Position numbers and translations under genes: made by a program. Below, in pieces: positions 26,820 to 34,823 of a DNA stretch of 54,454 bases; within the stretch, counting starts at the first letter, position 1; each line of letters starts with the position of its first letter. Below the pieces are notes generated by a model. That model saw only the letters and a list, made by a program, of their open reading frames with translations. It searched no databases and was not told the DNA's origin. This DNA comes from CAVALG01 sp045576295 (GTDB lineage: Bacteria > Bacillota > Clostridia > Oscillospirales > Acutalibacteraceae). The stretch covers positions 1 to 54,454 of the forward strand of contig JAZNGF010000044.1 of NCBI GenBank assembly GCA_045576295.1. Reading direction: 5' to 3'.

Positions 26820-27341
26820 ATGGGTAAAAATCAAAAACTTCTTTTTAATTTCATCTTCATTGCACTACTAACCGCAATAGAAATCGTTTTATCAAGGTTC
26901 TTATCAATATCATTATGGAACTTAAAGTTAGGGCTTTCATTTATCCCTGTAATACTTGCCGCCAGGCTTTACGGTCCTATAGGCGCCGCCGCCGTTGCAG
27001 GGCTTGGCGATTTACTTGGTGCACTATTTTTCCCAATTGGAGCCTATTTCCCCGGGTTTACGGTGTCGGCCGCAATTACAGGACTGATTTTCGGCTTATT
27101 CTTAAAAAAATCAGCAAAGCCATTAAATGTTGTTTTATCTGTTCTTATAACCCAAATTTTTTGCAGTTTAATTGTTAACACCATTTGCATATCGGTGCTT
27201 TACGGTTCCCCCTTCTGGCCGCTGCTTTTAACAAGGTGCGTTCAAACCGTTATTATGATAATTCTTGAAATTGCTGTTACATTTCTTGTTATTATTCCGG
27301 CATCGGCCAGAATTAAAAAATTTATTTTAAATAAAATGTAG
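26820..27341 (+). CDS. folT: Folate-family ECF transporter S component
   Basis: Substrate-capture subunit of an energy-coupling-factor transporter, 173 residues with about six membrane helices, beginning MGKNQKLLFN. Residues such as SRFLSISLWNLKLGLSFIP and AARLYGPIGAAAVAGLGDLLGALFFP are typical of the FolT/HMP group of S components. The THF riboswitch in front supports folate as substrate. The frame runs open further upstream, but that stretch is the riboswitch; the ATG at 26820 has GGGGG 7 bases before it. The shared EcfA/EcfT energising module is not in the window. Confidence 0.9.
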   Translation: MGKNQKLLFNFIFIALLTAIEIVLSRFLSISLWNLKLGLSFIPVILAARLYGPIGAAAVAGLGDLLGALFFPIGAYFPGFTVSAAITGLIFGLFLKKSAKPLNVVLSVLITQIFCSLIVNTICISVLYGSPFWPLLLTRCVQTVIMIILEIAVTFLVIIPASARIKKFILNKM

Positions 27342-27345
27342 TTTC

Positions 27346-27384
27346 AAAAAAGCCGCACACAGTAAAAACTGTGTACGGCTTTTA
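27346..27384. terminator. Bidirectional terminator between folT and nadE
   Basis: AAAGCCG-CACACAGT / ACTGTGT-ACGGCTTT stem with a short A-rich loop and T-runs on both sides, serving the converging folT and nadE transcripts. Confidence 0.85.
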
Positions 27385-27386
27385 AT

Positions 27387-28118
27387 TTAAATTTGCGGTT
27401 CAAAACAGGGCATCAGTTGCAGCTTAAACAGATTGTTTTTATGCATTCTGTCGATTTTTTCTTTTGTTACGCTATCTTCAATTTCGCCTGTTCTAATATA
27501 CCTGTCAAGCACTGCATAGGTAAAGCCTAAATTATCTTCATCGGTTTTACCGCAAAGGCCGTCTATCGGAACTTTATCAACCAAATTTGAGGGAAGGTTT
27601 AAAACCCTGCCAATTTGCTTAACCTCATCAACCGTTAGGCGAGAAAGTGGGCTGAAATCGCCTGCGGCATCGCCGTATCTTGTTGAATAACCAACCCAAT
27701 CTTCTGATAAATTGCAGGTGTTGCACACCCTGCCATTCAGGCTCTGCCCAACGGCATAAACAACCGACATACGAATTCTTGGAGAAAGATTTACAAGCGA
27801 CTGATTTGAAAGTTCTAATTCGCTTGGGATATTATTCAAAACACCCTCAACTGCGTCTTTAATATTTACAGTGTAGCTTTTTATTCCAAGGTGGTTAACA
27901 AGCTGTTTTGAGCAATCAATATCAGCCTGCTCACCGTTTGGCATAAGCACTCCTATTACCCTATCTTTCCCTAAAGCTTCTACACACAGTGCCGCGCAAA
28001 CCGAGCTATCCTTCCCGCCCGAAATGCCTAAAACAGCGTTGCAACCCTTGCCGTTTTTTTCAAAAAACTCTTTTATCCAATTAACACATTCGTTTTTTAC
28101 CTTTACTGCATCAAACAT
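27387..28118 (-). CDS. nadE: NAD(+) synthetase
   Basis: Amidates nicotinic acid adenine dinucleotide to NAD with ATP. The 243 residues are a lone N-type PP-loop ATP pyrophosphatase domain (LGISGGKDSSVCAAL) with RYGDAAGDFSPLSRLT and PIDGLCGKTDEDNLGF. It lacks a glutaminase domain, so it should use ammonia or a partner's glutaminase. The ATG at 28118 (MFDAVK) has GGAG 6 bases upstream; the ATG four codons further up has no ribosome site. It is 20 bases downstream of rodA in the same operon, an unusual pairing. Confidence 0.93.
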   Translation of the reverse strand: MFDAVKVKNECVNWIKEFFEKNGKGCNAVLGISGGKDSSVCAALCVEALGKDRVIGVLMPNGEQADIDCSKQLVNHLGIKSYTVNIKDAVEGVLNNIPSELELSNQSLVNLSPRIRMSVVYAVGQSLNGRVCNTCNLSEDWVGYSTRYGDAAGDFSPLSRLTVDEVKQIGRVLNLPSNLVDKVPIDGLCGKTDEDNLGFTYAVLDRYIRTGEIEDSVTKEKIDRMHKNNLFKLQLMPCFEPQI

Positions 28119-28138
28119 AATTTTCTCCATTCATAAAA

Positions 28139-29287
28139 TCACAAATTAACGTCATCGTGCAAATATAGCATACCGTAATTGCTATGCATTTGAACATTAA
28201 ACACAAGCGCAAACGCAAGATATGTGCACAAAACCGAGGTTCCGCCCGCACTTAAAAGCGGAAGCGTTACGCCGATAACAGGCAAAAGCGACAGGTTCAT
28301 ACCAAGGTTGATTATGGTTTGCCCTACAAGCATTGCAAAAACGCCCACACATATAGTGTTGCCCAATTGATTGTTTGAATTGTGCCCTATTTTAAGTATG
28401 CGGTAGCAAATTAATATAAGCAGCACAAGCACCAAAGCACAACCGACTAATCCAAATTCTTCACCAATGCTTGAAAAGATAAAATCGTTATAACCTTCGG
28501 GAATGCTGCCCGACTGAACATACTGCCCGCGGAACGGCCCAGAGCCAAACAGCCCACCGTTTGCAAGGGCAATTCTTCCACGCCACTGCTGCCATAAAGT
28601 ATCCATATAATCTTCTTTGGTTGGGAACAAAAGTGAATATATTCTCGCCTTTTGGTCTTCATTCATAACATAAAGGTAAACAAAAGGCAAAGCGCAAACC
28701 GCCGCAATACCTGCCGATATAAAATACCATATATTAACCCCTGCGGTGAACAGCATAGCGGCAAACATTATTGCAAAAACAAGTGCAGTGCCGTCATCAC
28801 CCTGCAGGTGGATTAAAACAACAGGAATTGCGCCGTGAATGCACAGCAGTATAATATTATAAAACTTTTTGGCCCTGTCGCCCAAGCGGTAAACGTGATA
28901 ACCAAAGGTTATAAGAAAAGCAACCTTTAATAGCTCTGCAGGCTGAAAGCTGATGTTACCGGGAAGCAAAAGCCACGCCTTATCATCGGTATTTCCCGGT
29001 GCAAAACCAATAAAGAAGGTTAAAACAACCAGCCCCAAGCCGACAGCTGCAAAAGCCCACCAAAAGGGTGCAAACCTTCGGTAATCGAATGAAGAGCATA
29101 TAATAATGCAAATAAGCCCCGCTATCATACCAACAAGTTGCATGACAAACTGCTTGGCGCTGCCTGTTACTGCATAGGTTGATGATAACACTTCAACACA
29201 ACCAAAAGAAGTTAAAAACAATATTAAAAACAAAAGCCTTTTATCACATTCTCTAACAAAGTCAGCAATTTTTCTAATTATAAACAT
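28139..29287 (-). CDS. rodA: SEDS-family peptidoglycan polymerase RodA
   Basis: Polytopic glycosyltransferase for elongation-type wall synthesis. The 382 residues, with about ten helices, show PAELLKVAFLITFGYH, the Gly-rich stretch GGLFGSGPFRGQ followed by IPEGYNDFIFSSIGEEFGLVG, and GVTLPLLSAGGTS near the end. The start at 29287 (MFIIRKI) is set by GAGG six bases before it; the ATG four codons further up contains that site. It is a second SEDS protein besides the dcw FtsW; no class B PBP lies beside it. Confidence 0.92.
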   Translation of the reverse strand: MFIIRKIADFVRECDKRLLFLILFLTSFGCVEVLSSTYAVTGSAKQFVMQLVGMIAGLICIIICSSFDYRRFAPFWWAFAAVGLGLVVLTFFIGFAPGNTDDKAWLLLPGNISFQPAELLKVAFLITFGYHVYRLGDRAKKFYNIILLCIHGAIPVVLIHLQGDDGTALVFAIMFAAMLFTAGVNIWYFISAGIAAVCALPFVYLYVMNEDQKARIYSLLFPTKEDYMDTLWQQWRGRIALANGGLFGSGPFRGQYVQSGSIPEGYNDFIFSSIGEEFGLVGCALVLVLLILICYRILKIGHNSNNQLGNTICVGVFAMLVGQTIINLGMNLSLLPVIGVTLPLLSAGGTSVLCTYLAFALVFNVQMHSNYGMLYLHDDVNL

Positions 29288-29314
29288 TTGTGTCCTCATT
29301 TATTTTTTAGGTTA

Positions 29315-29343
29315 ATTATATTATACTTTTTGTGTTAGTTCAA
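29315..29343 (-). promoter_or_regulatory. rodA-nadE promoter
   Basis: On the minus strand TTGAAC (29338-29343), 17 bases, TATAAT (29315-29320). Its -35 is only 10 bases from the -35 of the divergent tsaE promoter, so the two may compete or share control. Confidence 0.7.
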
Positions 29344-29353
29344 GTAATATAGT

Positions 29354-29381
29354 TTGATTTTTAAAAATTAAATGCTATAAT
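29354..29381 (+). promoter_or_regulatory. tsaE-tsaB-rpiB promoter
   Basis: TTGATT (29354-29359), 16 bases, TATAAT (29376-29381), about 40 bases upstream of tsaE. Confidence 0.65.
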
Positions 29382-29419
29382 GTTATAGTTGAATAGAATT
29401 TAAAAGGGGGGGACGCGCT

Positions 29420-29869
29420 TTGAACAAAGAATTGGTTTTTACAACAAATTCACCTACCGAAACCGAAAATTTAGGCAAACACATTGCAAAATCGCTCACC
29501 CCTAATACAGTTTTGGCTTTTAAAGGCGACCTTGGCGCAGGCAAAACCTGCTTTATAAGAGGGCTGGCTACAGGGCTGGGCTTTTTGGGTGAAACCAACT
29601 CACCCACCTTTTCGGTTGTTAACGAATACATCGGCGGCCGACTGCCGCTTTACCACTTTGATATGTACCGAATTGAAAGTTGGGATGACCTTTACTCCAT
29701 AGGCTTTTTCGACTACATTGAAAACGGCGGCGTTTTAGCCATTGAATGGAGCGAAAATATCGAAAATGCACTGCCTGAAGAAACTGCAGAAATTTCTATA
29801 ACCAACGAATCAGATAATACAAGAAATATCACTATAAGGGGGCTTTGCGTTGAAGATTTTAGCGATTGA
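29420..29869 (+). CDS. tsaE: tRNA threonylcarbamoyladenosine (t6A) ATPase TsaE
   Basis: P-loop ATPase that drives turnover of the TsaB-TsaD complex in t6A37 tRNA modification. The 149 residues include Walker A GDLGAGKTCFIRGLATGLG, the NSPTFSVVNEY segment and the GVLAIEWSENI block. Initiation is at TTG (29420) after a GGGGGGG tract. The end overlaps tsaB by 20 bases. The partner tsaD is not in this window. Confidence 0.95.
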   Translation: MNKELVFTTNSPTETENLGKHIAKSLTPNTVLAFKGDLGAGKTCFIRGLATGLGFLGETNSPTFSVVNEYIGGRLPLYHFDMYRIESWDDLYSIGFFDYIENGGVLAIEWSENIENALPEETAEISITNESDNTRNITIRGLCVEDFSD

Positions 29870-30587
29870 CTGTTCAGCAACGGCAGCTTCGTGCTGCATA
29901 TATGATAACGGCAAGCTGATTGGCGAATACTTCACTAACACCAAAACAACCCACTCTGCAACGCTCCTGCCAATGATTAAAAATATGCTCGAAATGTGCG
30001 AAACTGATATTACTGGCATAGATTTAATAGCAGTATCAAACGGACCCGGTTCATTCACAGGGGTAAGAATAGGTGTTAGCGCCGTTAAAGGGCTTAGCTT
30101 TGCAAACGATATTAAATGCATTGGTGTTTCTTCCCTTGAAGCCATGGCGCACGGCCTTAAAAGCTACAACTGCATAGTCTGCGCCGCAATGGACGCACGT
30201 TGTTCACAGGTGTATAACGCGGTGTTTTCGGTGGAAGGCGGTAAGGTAACACGCCTTTGCGAAGACCGCGCAATATCTTTAGAAGATTTATATGCCGAAA
30301 TTTGCAAAAACAGCGAATTGACAGAATATAAAAACCAACCTATAATAGTAGTTGGTGATGGTGCTGAGCTTTTTTATAACTACTCAGCAGGCCGCATAAA
30401 CGCTCTTAAATTGGCCGAGCCCAATTTAAGATATAACCGCGCATCGGGCGTTGGGTTAGCGGCTATGCATCGAAGCCCAGAAGAATATATTACAGGCACC
30501 GAACTTCTCCCTTTATATTTAAGGCCGTCACAAGCCGAAAGGGAACTTAAGAAAAAGCTTTCAAACAAAACGGAGGATGTAAAATGA
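29850..30587 (+). CDS. tsaB: tRNA t6A synthesis protein TsaB
   Basis: Inactive ASKHA-fold partner that scaffolds TsaD in t6A synthesis. The 245 residues begin MKILAIDCSATAASCC and contain SNGPGSFTGVRIGVSAVKGLSFA, the family signature. The start is TTG (29850), seven bases after AAGGGGG and inside the end of tsaE. Its TGA stop overlaps the ATG of rpiB (ATGA), so all three genes are translationally coupled. Confidence 0.95.
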   Translation: MKILAIDCSATAASCCIYDNGKLIGEYFTNTKTTHSATLLPMIKNMLEMCETDITGIDLIAVSNGPGSFTGVRIGVSAVKGLSFANDIKCIGVSSLEAMAHGLKSYNCIVCAAMDARCSQVYNAVFSVEGGKVTRLCEDRAISLEDLYAEICKNSELTEYKNQPIIVVGDGAELFYNYSAGRINALKLAEPNLRYNRASGVGLAAMHRSPEEYITGTELLPLYLRPSQAERELKKKLSNKTEDVK

Positions 30588-31060
30588 GCATTTTAAAAGA
30601 AAATGAATTTATCGCTATTGGTTGCGATCACGGCGGTTATGAACTTAAAAACGAAATTATTAAACACCTTGAAGCAGAGGGTGTAAACTATAAAGATTAC
30701 GGCTGTTACAGCACAGCGTCGGTTGATTACCCCGAAATTGCGTTAAAGGTGGCATCCGGTGTTTCATCGGGTGAAGCAAGGCTTGGCATTCTTGTTTGCG
30801 GAACAGGCATTGGAATGTCACTTGCGGCAAATAAAGTGCGCGGTATTCGCGCGGCAGCCTGCAGCGAAACCTTTTCGGCAAAATTTACAAGGCTGCATAA
30901 CGATTCAAACATCTTGTGCCTTGGCGGCAGGGTTATTGGCCCCGGTGTTGCATTAGAAATGGTTGATTTATTTATTAACACCGAATTCGAGGGCGGCCGC
31001 CACCAAAGGCGTGTTGATGCTATAATGGATATAGAAAATTCAAATTCCAGTGTGAAATAA
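30584..31060 (+). CDS. rpiB: Ribose-5-phosphate isomerase B
   Basis: RpiB/LacAB-family isomerase interconverting ribose 5-phosphate and ribulose 5-phosphate. The 158 residues show IGCDHGGYELKNEI, DYPEIA, the catalytic cysteine in VCGTGIGMSLAANK and GGRVIGPGVALEMV. It is coupled to tsaB through an ATGA overlap, with GGAGG ahead. The neighbouring genes share no pathway with it; the grouping probably reflects general growth-related expression. A sugar-specific relative (allose, galactose 6-phosphate) is less likely in this context. Confidence 0.93.
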   Translation: MSILKENEFIAIGCDHGGYELKNEIIKHLEAEGVNYKDYGCYSTASVDYPEIALKVASGVSSGEARLGILVCGTGIGMSLAANKVRGIRAAACSETFSAKFTRLHNDSNILCLGGRVIGPGVALEMVDLFINTEFEGGRHQRRVDAIMDIENSNSSVK

Positions 31061-31087
31061 GCACTGCTAATCTAATTAAATAACATA

Positions 31088-31127
31088 AATAAATCCCGTT
31101 GATGCTTTTGCGTCAATGGGATTTATT
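31088..31127. terminator. Bidirectional terminator between rpiB and the PLP enzyme
   Basis: AATAAATCCC (31088-31097) with GGGATTTATT (31118-31127), plus TTGA/TCAA inside, flanked by T-rich sequence on both strands. Confidence 0.8.
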
Positions 31128-31142
31128 GTTTAAAACACAAAC

Positions 31143-32477
31143 TCACAGAACAACTGTGCAGGTTTTTATTCCGTAATATTTAAATAGGCTAATAGTGGCG
31201 TTATCAACAACCTCGCCGCAAACGAGTATTGGAACGGCAGGCGGGCAGGATAGCGAAGGTTGAGCTAAAATTCGCCCTTCGGCCATTTCTATCGGCACGC
31301 TCTCAAATGGCAGCATAACAGCCTCGCGAACAGATAAAGCTTTACGCGGTTTATAAAAACTTGGCGATTGTTCAAAAACCGCCGATTCTCGGGGAATTTC
31401 TTTTAATGCATTATAAAGCCTTTTAAGCCCCTCTTCCCCCGTTTGGGGCGACAGCATTAACACGCAAAAGTCTTTATCGGCAAATTCGCAAACAATTCCT
31501 TTTGTAGCAAGTTGCCCTGCGAAATGTTGGCCTATGTAGCCAAAATCTTTAGTGTAAATGGTGATTTTAAGCGGTTCGTTTCCGTAAAGTTCAAATCCGA
31601 GTTTTGTTAAATCTTCTTTAAAACCAGCCACACGCTTCGAAAAGGCACTGAACACCTCACCGTTTTCGCTAATATATTTATTAAACCTATCAAGCGACTG
31701 TAAAATCAAGTACGACGGGCTTGTAGACCCAAAAAGCGACAAGGCGTTTTTTGCCTGATTTACAAATATTTGTGGTGCTGTATTCGAAACATGCAAATAT
31801 GCGCCACCCGTTAAAACAGGTAATGTTTTATGGGCTGAATCACAGCAAATATCGGCACCCAAATCTACCGGGTGCTGTGAAACCTTTAAAAATTTAAGGT
31901 ATGCTCCGTGAGCGTTATCAACAGCAAGCAACACTCCGTGCTTTCGGCACACCACCGAAATTGAAGCAATATCAGCAACATTCCCTAAATAATCAGGGCT
32001 TGTTAAATAAACGGCAGCAGGTTTTTGCGAAGCGCTGCCAAGTGTTTCATCTAACTGCTCAGCACTTATATCACACGATAAATATGAGCCTTGATTTTTG
32101 GAATATAGCCACATAACATCAAAATCGAGCATTGCGGCAGCGGTTAAAAAGGTTTTATGAACATTCCTGTTAGCGGCAATTAATGGCTTTTTGCCGTTTG
32201 CGCGCGCATAAAGCGCAATCAAATAAAGCATTGCCCTTATACATTGCGACGAACCTTCAGCCGAATAAAAGGTTGGGCAACCAAAAACCGAAGACGCATT
32301 CGCTTCGCTTTCGGCAATTATTCCATCAGCTTCATATAAACTATCAGCCCCGTTAATCTCGGTTATGTCAAGCGGTTCGGCGCCTAAAAAATCAGCACCC
32401 TTATGCCCCGGCATATGAAGCCTCAGTTCCCCGCTTTTTGAATATTCATTTACAAAATCACATATCGGCGTTTTCAT
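31143..32477 (-). CDS. Orn/Lys/Arg decarboxylase-family PLP enzyme
   Basis: Fold-type I PLP enzyme of 444 residues. The N-terminal part has LRLHMPGHKGAD, the usual opening of this group, the PLP lysine lies in DSAHKTLPVLTGG, and the C-terminal domain ends with a substrate-binding segment (VREAVMLPFESVPIEMAEGRI). It resembles short Firmicute forms (YaaO/SpeA-like) acting on arginine or lysine; the exact amino acid cannot be told. The ATG at 32477 is two bases after the stop of the SCIFF maturase gene and has only a weak GGGCG, so it is likely translated by coupling. Confidence 0.87.
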   Translation of the reverse strand: MKTPICDFVNEYSKSGELRLHMPGHKGADFLGAEPLDITEINGADSLYEADGIIAESEANASSVFGCPTFYSAEGSSQCIRAMLYLIALYARANGKKPLIAANRNVHKTFLTAAAMLDFDVMWLYSKNQGSYLSCDISAEQLDETLGSASQKPAAVYLTSPDYLGNVADIASISVVCRKHGVLLAVDNAHGAYLKFLKVSQHPVDLGADICCDSAHKTLPVLTGGAYLHVSNTAPQIFVNQAKNALSLFGSTSPSYLILQSLDRFNKYISENGEVFSAFSKRVAGFKEDLTKLGFELYGNEPLKITIYTKDFGYIGQHFAGQLATKGIVCEFADKDFCVLMLSPQTGEEGLKRLYNALKEIPRESAVFEQSPSFYKPRKALSVREAVMLPFESVPIEMAEGRILAQPSLSCPPAVPILVCGEVVDNATISLFKYYGIKTCTVVL

Positions 32478-32479
32478 AG

Positions 32480-33859
32480 TTATTCGCCCAATGCCCTTGC
32501 AACTGCAACCATTATGGCGCATTCCATACGCTTGCGGAACAGCTTGCAGCCATATTCATACACCCCTGTAACAGAACCCGTTGCATGGTAAGCATTAGCA
32601 GCGCATCCGCCCGAGCAATAAAGCCTTGCCCAGCAATCTTTACATTCGGGGTGGGCATAAACATTGCAATTAGCAAACTCATTTTGCACCTGCTTATTTG
32701 TAACACCCTGCCACACATCACCAAGTTTAAAGCTTTCATCGCCAACAAACTGGTGGCATGGGTATAGGTCGCCCCAAGGGGTAACCGCCATATATTCGGT
32801 TCCGCTTCCGCAGCCCGAAATACGCTTATAAATGCAGGGGCCTCCTGTTAGGTCGATCATATAATGATAGAACGTAAAGGGTTTACCCTCTTTATCGCGC
32901 TTTAGCATTAGTTCTGCCAGCTTTTCATACTGATCTAAAACTATGGGCAGATCTTCTTCGGTAAGCTCTGATGGGTCGCCCGAGGCGCAAACAACTGGCT
33001 CCATGCTAAGTTCAGTGAAGCCGAGGTCTAACATCTTTTCAATATCCTTCAAGAAATCAGGGTTTGCGTGTGTAAAGGTGCCGCGCATGTAATAGTCTTT
33101 GCCGCCGCGCGCTTCTACAAACCTTTGAAATTTAGGAACGATTTTCTCCCAACTGCCATTGCCTGCATAATCAACGCGGAAACGGTCGTGAATTTCTTTG
33201 CGTCCGTCAAGGCTTAAAACAACGTTACTGCACTCACGGTTGGCAAAATCAATAACATCTTCATCAACAAGCACGCCGTTGGTGGTTAAAGTGAAGCGGA
33301 AGTTCTTTCCCCTTTCCTTTTCTACACTGCGTGCATAGGCAACTAAATCCTTAACCACCTGAAAGTTCATTAAAGGCTCACCGCCGAAGAAGTCAACCTC
33401 TAAATTGCGGCGGCTGCCCGAATTTTCTATAAGAAAATCAAGTGCGCGCTTGCCCACTTCAAAACTCATAACCGCACGCTCACCGTTATACTTGCCCTGA
33501 CTTGCAAAACAATAAGAACAATTAAGGTTGCAGGTGTGCGCAATATGTAAGCAAAGCGCCTTAACAACACCTGCAGTTTTTTCTTTAAGTTTGCCTGCCA
33601 TAGGCTCAAATGTATCGGGCGCGAAAAGCTTGCCTGAGCTTTTCAAGCCCTGCACCTGATTATAGCATTCTTCAATATCTTCCATAGTAATATCGGTGCG
33701 TTCGGCATATTTTTCGGCAATGGTTTTTAAAACCTCTTCGCGCGAATTTTCTTCAAACACAGCAATAATGTCAAAAGCTATATCATCAACAACGTGAACA
33801 GCCCCTGAACACACATCCAAAACAATATTAAAGCCGCCAAGACTATACTGGTGAATCAT
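32480..33859 (-). CDS. scfB: SCIFF peptide maturase (radical SAM/SPASM)
   Basis: Radical SAM enzyme that forms thioether bonds in the SCIFF precursor encoded just upstream. The 459 residues have an N-terminal precursor-recognition region (1-95), the radical SAM CX3CX2C motif C110-NLN-C114-SY-C117, the usual FFGGEPLMNF, and a C-terminal SPASM domain with many cysteines (CGSGTEY, CHQF, CKDCWARLYCSGGC) for two auxiliary clusters. AGGAG lies 6 bases before the ATG. A strong hairpin separates it from the precursor gene, which would give more peptide mRNA than enzyme mRNA. Confidence 0.95.
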   Translation of the reverse strand: MIHQYSLGGFNIVLDVCSGAVHVVDDIAFDIIAVFEENSREEVLKTIAEKYAERTDITMEDIEECYNQVQGLKSSGKLFAPDTFEPMAGKLKEKTAGVVKALCLHIAHTCNLNCSYCFASQGKYNGERAVMSFEVGKRALDFLIENSGSRRNLEVDFFGGEPLMNFQVVKDLVAYARSVEKERGKNFRFTLTTNGVLVDEDVIDFANRECSNVVLSLDGRKEIHDRFRVDYAGNGSWEKIVPKFQRFVEARGGKDYYMRGTFTHANPDFLKDIEKMLDLGFTELSMEPVVCASGDPSELTEEDLPIVLDQYEKLAELMLKRDKEGKPFTFYHYMIDLTGGPCIYKRISGCGSGTEYMAVTPWGDLYPCHQFVGDESFKLGDVWQGVTNKQVQNEFANCNVYAHPECKDCWARLYCSGGCAANAYHATGSVTGVYEYGCKLFRKRMECAIMVAVARALGE

Positions 33860-33913
33860 AGTAATCTCCTCTTATTATAAGCCAAAGTTTATTACCCTTT
33901 AGCCAATATATCA

Positions 33914-33945
33914 ATGAAAAAATGCCGCCGAAAACGGCGGCATTT
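33914..33945 (-). terminator. Hairpin between SCIFF precursor and maturase genes
   Basis: Perfect 11-bp GC-rich stem (33935-33945 with 33920-33930, AAATGCCGCCG) with an AAAA-type loop and six U on the minus strand. It probably terminates most transcripts after the peptide gene and lets a fraction read into the maturase. Confidence 0.85.
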
Positions 33946-33957
33946 CGGTATTTGCAA

Positions 33958-34110
33958 TTACTTGCATTCCTCGGTGCTTTCGCACTTCTGGTTAGCTATA
34001 CCGCAGCTTGTTTTGCAGGCCGACTGGCATGAGGTTTGGCATTCGCCGCAACCGCCGTTTTTAGCACTTTCACACAAATTGCGGGTTCCGATAGTTTTAA
34101 TATGTTCCAT
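33958..34110 (-). CDS. scfA: Six-cysteine SCIFF ranthipeptide precursor
   Basis: Fifty-residue ribosomal peptide of the near-universal clostridial SCIFF family. It opens MEHIKTIGTRN and carries the core CGECQTSCQSACKTSC followed by GIANQKC. Cysteines are at 13, 21, 24, 28, 32, 36, 43 and 49; 21 to 43 are the six family cysteines and 13 and 49 are extra. The position after C36, usually Thr in the family and the reported thioether acceptor in the C. thermocellum peptide, is Gly37 here. GGAG lies 9 bases before the ATG and a TTGACA promoter is in front. The maturase is next downstream. The natural role of SCIFF is not known. Confidence 0.95.
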   Translation of the reverse strand: MEHIKTIGTRNLCESAKNGGCGECQTSCQSACKTSCGIANQKCESTEECK

Positions 34111-34140
34111 AATTTCACACTCCGTATGGTATTTTAATTT

Positions 34141-34169
34141 AGTTTATCACAGCAAATTATTTATGTCAA
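34141..34169 (-). promoter_or_regulatory. SCIFF operon promoter
   Basis: On the minus strand TTGACA (34164-34169), 17 bases, TAAACT (34141-34146), about 30 bases before the precursor start. Near consensus, which suits strong peptide expression. Confidence 0.8.
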
Positions 34170-34232
34170 TCAAATTTTAAGATTTCCCTGCTTTAAAGCC
34201 ATAAAAAAGCCTTTTTCACGCATTCACGCAGA

Positions 34233-34759
34233 TTATGTATCGAGCCTTTTTGCTAACCCGGTTTTTTGAAGCGCAAACATAATTGCGCACGAGCCAATAA
34301 TGCCAACAACACCTTGAGCGCAGTTGCCGGGCACCCCCGCAAAGGCTGCTGCCACGGCATTTCCTAAAATTAAAGAATCATACAAAAGTAGCCCGAAACC
34401 ATTATGATTTCAGCAAGAAATCCGCTTACAGCACAGGCGGTAATTTGCATTTTTTTGTTTGATTTAATCATCTTCTTGTAAACAAGGCCACACACAAGCG
34501 CCATTAATATTTTTATCACTAAAGTTCCGGGCGCATAATAAGCATACCCTAAAATCACATCGGAAAGCGCTGCGCCAATACCTGCCGCCATCAGTCCGCA
34601 AGCGGGGCTTAAAACCCAAGCAGCTAATATTACAAAGCAATCACCCACATTCAAATAGCCATTGCTTGTGGGCGAAGGTATTGCAACCATTGTTGCAACA
34701 CATATAATAGCCGCAAAAAGTGCAGTTAATGTAATTTAAAATATTTTTTGCCTTTTCAT
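34233..34759 (-). pseudogene. Broken ECF transporter S component
   Basis: Remnant of a vitamin-type ECF S component. The intended protein starts at ATG 34759 (MKRQKIF), but codon 8 is TAA (34736-34738) before ITLTALFAAIICVAT; the frame then continues well (PSPTSNGYLNVGDCFVILAA, YAYYAPGTLVIKILMAL). At a T-run (34384-34387 on the plus strand) one base is missing: the frame stops after GYFCMIL, while the shifted frame reads SLILGNAVAAAFAGVPGN to a stop at 34233. Reading through both lesions gives about 175 residues, the normal family length. The intact-looking remainder means either recent decay or sequencing error. It begins right after a terminator, with no clear promoter. Confidence 0.85.
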
Positions 34760-34775
34760 CCAAACCATCTTCTTA

Positions 34776-34809
34776 AATAAAAAGGGCCAAATTAAACCAT
34801 TTGGCCCTA
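34776..34809 (-). terminator. Intrinsic terminator after the unknown membrane protein gene
   Basis: AGGGCCAAA (34800-34808 on the minus strand) with TTTGGCCCT (34783-34791), then TTTTTATTT. It lies immediately upstream of the broken S component. Confidence 0.85.
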
Positions 34810-34823
34810 AAGTTCTCTTATAA

